64,000 nt of DNA from positions 18,394,767-18,458,766 of the forward strand of contig OY482862.1 of assembly GCA_960531495.1 (NCBI GenBank). Reading direction: 5' to 3'. How positions within the stretch are numbered: the first letter of the stretch is position 1; every line of letters begins with the position of its first letter. The notes below the pieces were generated by a model that did not search any database, was not told where the DNA came from, and saw only the letters and a list, made by a program, of their open reading frames with translations. The position numbers and the translations under genes were made by a program. The DNA is from Zeus faber. Its lineage: Eukaryota > Chordata > Actinopteri > Zeiformes > Zeidae. This document shows positions 11,020-20,719 of this stretch, one piece after another.

Positions 11020-13871
11020 ATGCAGAACTTCGGTGGCCTCGCCGGACAGAACGGCCAGAGCAACGCGTGCATTCTGGACAATTCTCTGAGGAAGAAAGGA
11101 CACCTGTGGTACCGACGCTCTCTGAAGGGCAATGGGGACCGACACCAGCAGAACACAGCCACGCTGCCCAGGGGGTGGAAACAGGTGAGCTCCTCCTGCC
11201 GGGCTTCAAGTCATGCACGGGTGGCACCCTTACAGCTCTGATTACAGCTCTTTAAAAACATTTTTTATTGGATTCTGACAAACTATTTTGGCGGCCAGGT
11301 ACCGTACAGCCACAGCACGGGAGCTCCCATTTACAGGGCAGAAAGCCTTTTGACCATTTTAATCTTTTGAGTTATGCAAGGGAGCAAAGGATTAAAAACA
11401 GCGTGTTCTCAACCAGCTCAACACTCCAAGCTCGGTTTGACACACAAAACGAGTTTGCGCATTTCATTGTCAAATAGTTACTGGTAAAAATGCTAATTTG
11501 CATATTCTTTTCACAGACAAAACAAAGCCGCTGCAACTCTTTGGTCGACTACTCTGACCCTCAGAGGTAAAGCTTGAAATTTCGCCGTGGAGAAATTCAT
11601 GCAACAGATAAATAAGTCATGCTTTACCTGAATCCATAATAAAAGTCAACTTTATGTGTGTGTATTTTGTTTTCAAAGGACAACCCTCCTATTGGAGAAG
11701 CAAGACAACGAAAACTTTGGATTCGAAATTCAGGTCGGTCCCATCAAAGTTCATTCGATCGATACATAAAATGTAATTTTCTATGATTCCACAATCATCA
11801 CTTTCTGTGCTTGGACGTCGTTGTGTCGTGTACATTCATGCTCGTGGGATCGAGGCATTTCTCAGGGGGACCTTTTCATTCGTATTTTTTTTGCCATTTG
11901 TTGTTTTTAGACGTACGGCCTGCAGCTGAGGAACGCCGCGTCCATGGAGATGTGCACGTTCGTGTGCGCGGTGCAAAAGGACAGCGCCGCGGACAGCGCG
12001 GGGCTGACCACAGGTGAAGCTCCCGACCGCCCAAAACTCGATGTTTAACACAAGAGACCACATGCATAGGGAGGCACAAACTCAATTCAAACGTGCGGCC
12101 ATTTTTCGCCTTTCTTGTTTAACTCCCCCTCTGCTTTCGTCGTTCCTGACCCCCAGGGGACGTCATCGTCACCATCAACGGCCTGAGCATCGAAGGGTCC
12201 TCCCACCACCACGTCGTCGACCTGATTCGACAATCCACCAACCTCCTGAAGTGAGTAACGCTGGCAATACATCGAGGACTCAGCCGCGATGACGCGCACC
12301 TGCGGTTTCGTTGACACAGAAAGAATCACGACATTGTCCTTTGGAGGATGCAGACCAGATACTGAGCCCTTTTTTCACCCGCGTCCGGTCGCAGGCTGGA
12401 GACTGTGTGTGGGACCATCGTGAAGAGGATTGAGCTGGAGAAGAAGATGAACCTGCTTAAGGTGCGTTTTTTTAAACACGGCCTACAGTATGTTTTCTCC
12501 ACGCAACCAGTCACTGACAAAGACGTAAAATCACTCCATCCCGCTACGACAGAAAAAAAATAAAGGGACACATGAGCACAGTGTGGCAGAGTCCCGGTGC
12601 AACAGGCTGCAGCCCAAAGCTAATCTGCACAAAGTTCGAAAAGGAACATTCCCGCCGTCGCTAATGTATACAGAAGATGTTCAGATTAAGCCACGAGTCA
12701 GTCAAATACAAATAACCTTTATGTTTTTTCCCCTCCGCGTTGCAGCAAACTCTACGAGAAAAATGGGTGGAGCTGCAGGGGCTCACTTTACAGGAAAGAC
12801 GTCTGCTGCGAGGTGAGAGCTTCTGCCCAAACACTCCCGCCACAGCACTTCCTTTCTCACAGGGTCTCGCTGTTGATTTTATTCAAGCTGCTTCTCACGC
12901 GAACTGAGACGAGGTGATCAGCTGGCACTAGCCCCGAAAGATGAACTGAGAAATTGGTTTCTGGTCTTTTTTTTGAATCAAGCGTCTCTATTTGCATGGC
13001 GAGATGAGATGTCGGCTCCGTCAGTTGTACAGTTCAAAATATAACTGCAAGCAGTGTTTAAGGTGCAAAGGACAATATAATAAAATGCATGACGGTGGCG
13101 CTAAAGGAAAGGTCATGGGGGTCATCGGTTTTTCTGTGTGGATAGAAGATCCTCAATCACTGTGCCAAGTTTCATAAAAGAAAACTTGGCACAGTTATGG
13201 GCTGCCATAGAGATCCGCTGCGGAAAAATAAAGAAGAAAACTATTTTATATTATGTTATTATATATTTTGTAATCCACATTTAACGTTCCATATATTTCA
13301 ATCTCATCTTTCTCCAGGAAGCTTGAACGACTGCGGCCCCCGCCCCTCCACGGACTCACTCGTGTCCGTGGACTCCCCCTCGTTCCGTGACGCCCGGCGC
13401 TTCTCCAGCGAAAGCAGCTACAGGAGCGCCACGACGGAGGACGGCGAACAGGCCAGCGTTTTCGGGGACGCCCTCTCGAGCCCCCTGAGCGCCGCCAGCG
13501 CCGCGGATGACCACGGCTGCTTCTTCTCCGGAGACTTCTCCGCCAGGAGAGGCGGCGCCGGGAGGACGTCCTCCGGCCTCTCCGTCTCCTCCTCCTCCTC
13601 CTCCCCCCACCTCCGCAGCCGCAGCAGCAGCTCCAGCTTCACGGGGAGCAGCAGCTCCCTGTCGCCGGCCTGGGAGGAGACCAGGGCGTCCACTCTGTTC
13701 GGGACCCTGCCGAGGAAAGGCAGAAGGACCAGCGTCCGTAAACACATTCTGAAACTGATCCCGGGACTGCAGCGCTCCGTCGAGGAGGAGGAGCTGGGGC
13801 CCGGCGCCCAGGCAGAAACCCAAATAGCTCGTCAAGGTTCTCTCACAGGAATAAATAGTGGAAAGGGTTGA
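11020..13871 (+). CDS. cytip: Cytohesin-interacting protein (PDZ and coiled-coil scaffold)
   Basis: Scaffold that in mammals binds cytohesin ARF-GEFs through a coiled coil and helps detach leukocyte adhesion complexes. Coding exons: 11020-11184, 11517-11566, 11679-11733, 11911-12013, 12157-12250, 12395-12461, 12746-12812, 13318-13871. All have AG/GT borders and phases close to 384 aa. Residues 1-55 end in the family motif TLPRGWKQ. A PDZ domain covers about 75-165 (LLEKQDNENFGFEIQ with the FGF carboxylate loop, then GDVIVTINGLSIEG and VVDLIR). A coiled coil spans about 165-200 (RIELEKKMNLLKQTLREKWVELQ). The last exon is Ser-rich, then gives STLFGTLPRKGRRTSVRKHILKLIPGLQRSVEEEE, the conserved family C-terminus, plus about 24 extra residues. 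The paralogue tamalin is the alternative, but the GTLPRK..SVRK tail and position between acvr1c and ermn favour cytip. Confidence 0.93.
13159..13195. repeat. Perfect 14-bp inverted repeat (hairpin) in last cytip intron
   Basis: ACTGTGCCAAGTTT (13159-13172) and its exact complement AAACTTGGCACAGT (13182-13195) are separated by 9 nt, about 120 bp before the acceptor of the final exon. The surrounding 13000-13200 sequence resembles an interspersed fish repeat. Confidence 0.85.
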
Positions 13872-14509
13872 GAGAGAGCAGAGGGTCAACTTGAAGGTCA
13901 CCAGAAATGAAAACCAATGTGCAGATGATCTAAACGAAAGAAAAGATGGGTGCTCAAAGTGTAGACTTGAATCTTGAATCCTGGGCGGTGGAAAATCCAG
14001 GTTCATAAATTTGAATTCCACTCCGGGATTTCGAGTCAACCACGTGGATTCGCTCCTAGCGATGAAGTGAATGGCAGGACTTTTACTCACCGAACCCGGA
14101 ATTGTGGTGCGGTCTCTACATTTGTTCCTTGGGAAAAGCAAAAAAAGCATATTCATAATCACCTTAAAAGGTCTCTTGGCGGTGGGGAAGCATTATGGAA
14201 GTAAATATCCAAAAGTTTTTCTTTTGGAAAAAGAGTAATTTTGTGCATAAAATGTGTTGATTAATGTACTGTACATAGCTCTCTACATCACTAGAATAAA
14301 ATGTATTTTGTTTTTTAGTGATAAGCATTAACATAATTTTACGTACTACTGCATTGTTAATAATGTTGTTTTCTATCATTATGTCAGTAATAGACCTTCT
14401 CCCATCATCCAGTGCCCTGTATATACCAAGTTATATTTCACAATAGCATTCAATTAACTAGTGTTGACAGTGACAGCAGACCTGCCAGGTTTATAGTGAG
14501 GTGCTTTTG

Positions 14510-14545
<36 letters not shown>
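14510..14545. repeat. Poly(A) tract, 36 bp
   Basis: Uninterrupted run of A. It could be the tail of a retroposed sequence or a simple repeat; no target-site duplication was identified. Confidence 0.9.
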
Positions 14546-14549
<4 letters not shown>

Positions 14550-16282
14550 ACCACACAGGAGGCTACTGAGCTGAAAACAGGATGTGGAAAGAAAACGTGA
14601 AACTCTGCAAACTATTTTCATCCCTGAAGTCTCGTCAGGTCAAATACAACCCGTTCCCTAAGTGTTTGCATTGGTGCTATTGCTGATAAGGTCAAAATGA
14701 TTAAAACTCTGTATAAAAGGCAAATAAATAGTTCCATCAAAGTGTGGTTAAATAGATTCTGTCCAGCAGATGGGGGTGTACACGCACTCAAAAATTTAAG
14801 TTCCAAGAAGAAAATAAATTGTGATAGCTTCCACCGAAATGTTTGAAATTGTGCCCAGAGGTGAGGAGCTGCTTTCCTACTCTATATTGCTCAAGGTAAT
14901 GTCAATACATTATTATTGTCATCTGGAATTTTTTTTAAATAACCTGATCACATATAAACACTGAGCATTGAATAAAGTGATATATTATTTTAATTTGTAT
15001 CTATTTAAAAATGTGAATATTCATTTATGTTTAGTGATTGGCCAAAGATTATGTAGTCCTCTTATTTCTTGTTTATAGGCTGATACATATTCATGGCCAG
15101 AACCCGAGTGTTTATGCTGCGCGCCGGCCCCGGCTAGAACCACCGATCTTATAACCCTACAGACATCATAATAACAACAATGCAAGAAGTTGGCTAAACC
15201 ACCAACATAGAGTAACCACCCTCTGTAAACACATACAAGAGAAGGAAAAAATGCTGGAGGAAACATAAAATAAGTGCAAAACAAAGTGGAAAGTCCTCAG
15301 TCCATGGGAAAAAAAACCCAAAACAATGTCATAACGACGTTCAAGGTTCTGTGCTCCAGCCAGGGTGGAGCGAGAGTGTTTGGTGAGGAACCTTTCGGAG
15401 AGCACGACTGGGAGGAGAGTCTGCACCGTGTTATGGAAGCAGGTGGAGAAGGGACAGTGTGCAGGCTGAGGTTGGAGACCCAAACACCATATCCTTCTAA
15501 CCTGCACAAATACGTGAACGCACTATTGTATTACTACAAGCTTTACTGTGGAAACAGCTCGGTCTCGTATGACTGTGTTGTTTTATACATGCAATGTAGG
15601 GAAATTACAGGGAATTTTAGTGACTTTCTCTTTTAGTGCTCAGGCTTTCCATGGTATTTCCACACTGGATCTGATAGTAATACGAGTGCATTCCATACGG
15701 TTGACTTGCCACTCAAAGTGGACAATACAGTCAGCCCAGTGACGACACAAAATAGAAAAACAAGACAACGGCAGAGGAGCGTTTGAGGAGCAGTAGCCTC
15801 TCGCCCATACCTGCATCTCAGAGACGCCTCAGGCCCCAGACCTCCCATTCCAGGCCAGGAAACCCGGAAGGACTGGAACATCTACCATACAGCAACAAAC
15901 ACGACAACAACAACCAGATGTTGTGCAACAGAAGAGCTGATACCATCTTAGGCGGGATCCAGGACCAAAACCGTCTCCAAAAGGAACAACTTTTAGCAAG
16001 TGTTGATCCTGATACATAGTTTGAGAAAGGGGAACCAACCACGGGGAGCTATTTCTGGGCTTGGCTTATATGTCCACATATAAAACTCCAATGTCCATGG
16101 GGCATCGCCTACAAGGAAAGACATTTTAGGTGAAGGCGCACGCACGTTACCGTGGCATCAGGAGTAATAGCTTGATCTACTCTATATTCAAAGCACACAA
16201 TGTAGTCATTAATACAAAATGAATGCAATACATCTAACTGCCTTAATACTTAATATTGCAAAAGTAGAGAATCGTACATCAT

Positions 16283-16365
16283 CGTGCGCGCGTGTGTGTA
16301 TGTGAGTGTGTGTATGCGTGTGTATGTGAGTGTGTGAGTGTGCGTGCGTGCGTGCGTGTGTGTGC
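16283..16365. repeat. GT/GC-rich microsatellite
   Basis: Imperfect (GT)n with GTATGTGAGTGTG and (GCGT)n interruptions in the cytip-ermn spacer. Confidence 0.85.
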
Positions 16366-16844
16366 ACATAAATAGTGGCATAGTTTATACATAGATAGCC
16401 TAAATAGATTAAGGCCAATGATGGCTATAAGGTATTCAAAACTATATACAGTATAACAAAACTGTTTCCAACATCAAAACAGAAAGGATGAAACAACGAG
16501 GATTTATCACATCTTCTTTCTGACCTTTATTATCTCATGACAAGGACTGAAAAGAGTAACCATTACTTTATCATCAGAGCAACAGCACCTCTTGCTGTAC
16601 CTATAACGTTAACTCTTTTGCACTCTGAACGATGTTTTTCAAGACCGACTCAATAAGCTCGTGCGTGTCTCTCTTTAATATATTCTAATGTACACGGTGT
16701 ATTTATATTAAGCTCAAGAGACGATGGAGTTCGCTCTCACGCGGAGAAACATTCTTGGCGTCATTAACTTGCGTTGCGGTTTCGATGGTAAACCTATAGG
16801 AGAATGTTAATCCAGCCTCGTTACTGGGAAAAGATTACAAACGG

Positions 16845-16863
16845 CACAAACAGTCCATTTGTG
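16845..16863. promoter_or_regulatory. Inverted ACAAA/TTTGT pair, possible SoxE dimer site upstream of ermn
   Basis: CACAAA (16845-16850), 7 nt, then TTTGTG (16858-16863), about 325 bp before the ermn start codon. Further ACAAA cores follow: CACAAAAGG near 16876 and AACAAAGCC near 16902. Sox10 activates many myelin genes through such facing sites; that this one is functional is inference. Confidence 0.3.
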
Positions 16864-17187
16864 GACGCCAAAGTCACAAAAGGGCCTTTAACTGGCCGGA
16901 CAACAAAGCCCCTGTTCTTCACGGGCTCAACGCGTCCAGAGAATAACATCGCACACTAGCACAGAGAAGACAGCGTGGAATTGCTCCATTGATTATGACA
17001 ATGTGCCTCTACTCGGTCACAGGCACAGTCACAGGAGGACAGGGGTTTAGCCCGGACATTTAGAGACATCCAAGGGGACATTCCTGGACGTTTAGACATC
17101 CAAGACTCTTTAAATAAACAACTAAGATTAGATAAACTAATCAGTCCCGTTTCAATTCTTCTCGACAGCGGTCTTATTGGAAGGAAG

Positions 17188-18961
17188 ATGGAGAGTGAGG
17201 AGAGCACAGCTCCTCCAAAGGACCTGGAAGATCTGACGGCAGCCGAGGACACAATGTCTCCCGAGGTGCTGGAGATGATCCGCGGCATCACCCTGGGAGC
17301 CCTGCGGAGCCTGGACGAGGCCATGGAGACGGCTCCTTCCCCAGAAGAGGAGGAGGAGGATGAGGGCGACGACGACAACGACTCGGTGTTCTACGATGAC
17401 GAGGACAATGCTCCTCGGAGCGTGGAAGAAACCTCACCTCGTGTTTTTGGAGCTACAGAAATGAGGGACGGAGGTGTGGTCAAGAGCGAGAGACATTGTC
17501 TGCGGGAGGAGACCGCCGGAGGAAGAGATTCCACCCCTGGCGGAGATGTTTCACTCATAAAAAACAAAGAGACAGGGAAAGGCAAAGACATTCAAGCCAG
17601 GCCCGAAGAAGAGACCCAAGAGGTGCTTCACCCTCCTACTGCAGCTGAGCCTGTAACCAAAGCAACCACAGACCATAGTTTGCAGCATCATTTAGCTCCG
17701 GAAGAGCTACAAAGCATCTATAGGCAATCTCTGGAAGGAGAATGCAAACAACCCCAAACCCACAAAATACCTGAAGACATTGCATCTTTGGGGTCAGGTA
17801 GGAGAAATGCATGACATTCTAGCATGACATTAAAGGATAGAAGAATAGATTTTTTTCCAATCAATTCATACAAGGTTTGAGAAAAAACAAAACAAGACTG
17901 GTTTGGACAGTTTACTGAACCTGTCCTCAAGTAGAAGTGCAATTTTTGTACCTAAAACAAGTAAATGTTTTGATGAAATGAATAACTCAAGAAGGAGGAA
18001 AAAGTGCTATACTCAAAAAATTATCCAAAAGTATGAATCTTTGAAAAAACACATAATTCTCATCTCCAGTTGTATTATTCAAAAGCCTATGTATTAAAAA
18101 AACAAAACAAGATGCAGGCAGGCACTTTATATTAGGGAAGCAAACCACTTGAAACTGAATAACTGATACCCTTTTGAGACAAGTTCAAAGATTCTTAAAT
18201 AAATAGTCGACACCAGGGTGTATACAACCGCATGATAATAAAAGGCTGTCACATCTTTCAGAAATTGAGTGCCCCCTGGTGGCCATAAGCATGTGGTGTC
18301 CCTTGGCCCGGAGAGGACTGTGCTCACACAAATGGTGCATCTCACGTAGGTTATCAGAAATTGAGCGGAAATTGAGCACAAATTGTTTCCGGTTCGTTTT
18401 TGCTGGTGGGGATTTTTTCAACTGTGGCCTGGGCAAAGAAGGGGTGGGGTGGGGGAGAACAAATACAAAAATGCTTGATTTCATCAATACTTCTAATACG
18501 CACTTTCACAAATGTTGGCTTCCCCAAAGGCAAGTGAATTTGTCTGTCTTCCTGCAGTCGGTGAGGAAGGGGTCCCATCAGCCCGGAGCCAGAGAGCGGT
18601 ACGGACGCCTCAGCTCGAAACGCCCGATGCATCTGCAGGGACCAAAGCGGTCGACCCGGTCGGCGGGGCGGACGCCGCGGACCAGACGTCCGGCAGCGAT
18701 GAGCTCCGGGTATCTGGGGACAGTCAGGACGACCCGGAGCAGGAGGCCTCGAGGGGCCACGGCTCCCAGGGTTCCTCTGGGGGGCCCCGGGACCCCAAAC
18801 CCGGCCACTCCACCCTGCCTCTGCCAAAGAAATCCGGCCGTTGCCAGAAGTCCTTCAACCACCACGACTCCTCCAAATACAGCACCGTCTCGTACCGCAA
18901 GATTCAGAGAGGCAACACCCGTCAGAAGATACAGGAGTTTGAGTCCATGATGAACTTATAA
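17188..18961 (+). CDS. ermn: Ermin (myelin ERM-like actin-binding protein)
   Basis: Oligodendrocyte/myelin cytoskeletal protein whose C-terminal ERM-like segment binds F-actin. Two coding exons, 17188-17797 and 18558-18961, join in phase 1 (G|TC, Val) and give 337 aa. The N-terminus (MESEESTAPPKDLEDL…) is followed by a strongly acidic block at about residues 52-73 (EEEEEDEGDDDNDSVFYDDED). The middle is low-complexity and polar. The last 29 residues, SKYSTVSYRKIQRGNT then RQKIQEFESMMNL, match the ermin actin-binding tail closely. The rest is too diverged to align by eye. The start was chosen as the first ATG of the open frame; an upstream non-coding exon cannot be excluded. Its neighbour galnt5 is convergent, with stops 1.76 kb apart. 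Confidence 0.9.
18271..18282 (-). promoter_or_regulatory. Candidate CTCF core motif in ermn intron
   Basis: GCCCCCTGGTGG on the + strand is the complement of the CTCF core CCACCAGGGGGC. It sits in the single ermn coding intron near the ermn/galnt5 convergence. Similar words also occur in fish repeats, so occupancy is uncertain. Confidence 0.35.
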
Positions 18962-19054
18962 GAGGGGAGTCTGAATGTTTATTTAAATGTTTATTTTCAG
19001 GACTCGGCTGGCCTTATCCGACCACAATCGGATGACGTCAATGAAGTATTGTAG

Positions 19055-19520
19055 GGAAGTGGTTCTCAATGCGGGGTCTAGGGACTCCCAAGAGCCCTTC
19101 AAGAGGTTCCAGGGACTCCCTGCTGCAAAATTATTAATAGTTAAACTTCACTTTGACTTAACTTACCAGACGTTAGCACCATTAGAGAATGTACGACATT
19201 GACTGTTTGGATCACCCTTTCACTGTTATCTCCCTAACTCTGGTATTTACTGGTATTGAGATTTGGTCTAAATCATATCTAACAAGAGACTAAATCATAT
19301 TCAACGCGTATCTAATTGAGGGTTCTTCATAATGATCCTGGCTGTGGGTATTTTGTCACGGTACAAAATCTATAAAAGCCTGTAACACTCCAGGACACAA
19401 ACTATATATTGTGTCCGGGCTGATAAGGAGAGAAATAACAGATTGTCACCTACTGAACAGTAGTAAGGTGCAGCTACTAGAGCCTTTAGTTTGATAATAT
19501 TGTGTTATGTAAGGTGGCTT
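19055..19520. repeat. Dispersed repeat, copy 1 of 2 in window
   Basis: Starts near GGTTCTCAATGCGGGGTCTA. It shares with 39182-39575 the words CCTTCAAGA.GTTCCAGG, TTTCACTGTTATCTCC and TAAATCATATCTAACAA in the same order, and GGTGGCTTTT near the end. The start resembles hAT-type ends. It occupies the ermn 3' side. Confidence 0.6.
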
Positions 19521-20497
19521 TTCACAGATTAAATAAGAGGCCTGGGGCTTCATAATCCGCTGACTGTGACTAAGTCAGTTGGTCGCTGTAACACCTTCTG
19601 TATATCTCACAGGACTAATGAACAACATGAATTTTTTATATTGGTAATGTATTTTAAGAGGTTTAATTCCTTCATTCCACCTTAACTGGCCCCATACAGC
19701 TCCTAATCAATCCACTTTTGCAATTGCAATGATCATTCAAGAGCATGTATAGTAATTGGGAATATTCTAGTGACAGGTGTACAACAAATTAATGTGAAAT
19801 AAAATGAAAGATTGTACAAAAGCCAAATTTATTTTTTCTAGAAAAAAAAAAGTATAAGAAAATAAAGTTCCATTGATTTGTGCGAAGTACAAAACCCCCC
19901 CCCCAAAAAAAACAGAGTTGTTGGGTACGTTTAGCCCACTCATGTTGAGAAATTAAAAAATTCAAACCAAGAGAGAAAGCAGTTGCCAAAACCCTACTAA
20001 ATAAAAACGGAAAAAAGTAAATGAACCAAGAGGAGTTAAAGTCTCAGCACATCACACGCACCAATCATGGAACAACCTCTTGACACAATCGCATGCATTT
20101 TTATTATTTTTCAGTCACTCTCACACTCCCAAACATTACATCCACGAGGCACTGTCTGGTCGCACCCCAGCAATCACGTCCTATGAAGTTAGAATTAACT
20201 ATTATCCAATGCAGTCTTCCTTTGCATCCATTTTATCACATATACTTCATTGACAGACATAACTTAAGAAAATATTTCTTAGAGAGAATTCGAGGAGGGA
20301 TTCAACAGACCAAACACTGCCAAATGTGCAAAAGCTGAGAGGCACTTCTTTCAATAAAGAGACCTGGTTTCTCTTTATTTTGGGCTCTTGTGTTAAAGTC
20401 CGGGTATGTCTCAAAGCTTATGCAGTTACAAAAGGGGCAACAAAAACATTGCACTCTTCCACCATCGACTCATTCTCTAAGCAGCTCTGCATTTATC

Positions 20498-20615
20498 ACC
20501 CACGCCCACACCCACACCCACCCACCCACACCCACCCAAACCCAAACCCACCCACAAACCCAAACCCACCCACCCACAAACCCACCCCCACCCACACACA
20601 CACCCACACACACCC
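20498..20615 (-). repeat. CCCACA-type minisatellite; G-rich on the galnt5 transcript strand
   Basis: About 118 bp of CCCACACCCACCCAAACCCA-like units. On the - strand this reads as more than fifteen GGG runs separated by 1-5 nt. It begins about 105 nt beyond the galnt5 stop codon, so it should be in the 3' UTR if the poly-A site lies further on. Confidence 0.85.
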
Positions 20616-20719
20616 CTGCTGCCGCCGGATAGTTTGGCGGTGGTGCCGTAGCGCAGGTAGTACCGTAGTGTAAGGCCACGTGGATTTCCTGGTGCAGGAT
20701 ACACACTTTGACTCCCTCG

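Larger units (their letters stand above)
13872..17187 (+). other. cytip 3' UTR and cytip-ermn intergenic spacer
   Basis: A candidate cytip poly-A signal AATAAA lies at 14294-14299. An A36 tract is at 14510-14545. Several short ORFs (e.g. 15274-15636 and 15783-16019) have no recognisable relatives. A GT/GC-rich microsatellite spans about 16283-16365. The last few hundred bases (about 16700-17187) should hold the ermn promoter and 5' UTR. No further gene is supported. Confidence 0.4.
18962..20719. other. Convergent 3' region between ermn and galnt5
   Basis: Contains the ermn 3' UTR, an interspersed repeat copy (about 19055-19520), AT-rich DNA, and the galnt5 3' UTR on the other strand. Possible galnt5 poly-A signals (TTTATT on the + strand) include 20374-20379; possible ermn signals include AATAAA near 19799 and 20353. 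The exact transcript ends cannot be set from sequence alone. Confidence 0.4.

Noticed and set aside
13356-14162. 268-codon - strand ORF
   Set aside because: Antisense to the Ser-rich last cytip exon; Gly/Ala-rich composition follows from the codon bias of the sense strand.
15100-15170. tRNA-like B-box word on the - strand (GGTTCTAGCCGGGG)
   Set aside because: No cloverleaf, A-box or tRNA-derived SINE body could be recognised around it.
15783-16019. 78-codon + ORF (MRSSSLSPIPASQRRLRPQ…)
   Set aside because: Exon-like composition, but no recognised homologue, no clear splice partners, and overlapping antisense ORFs of equal length.
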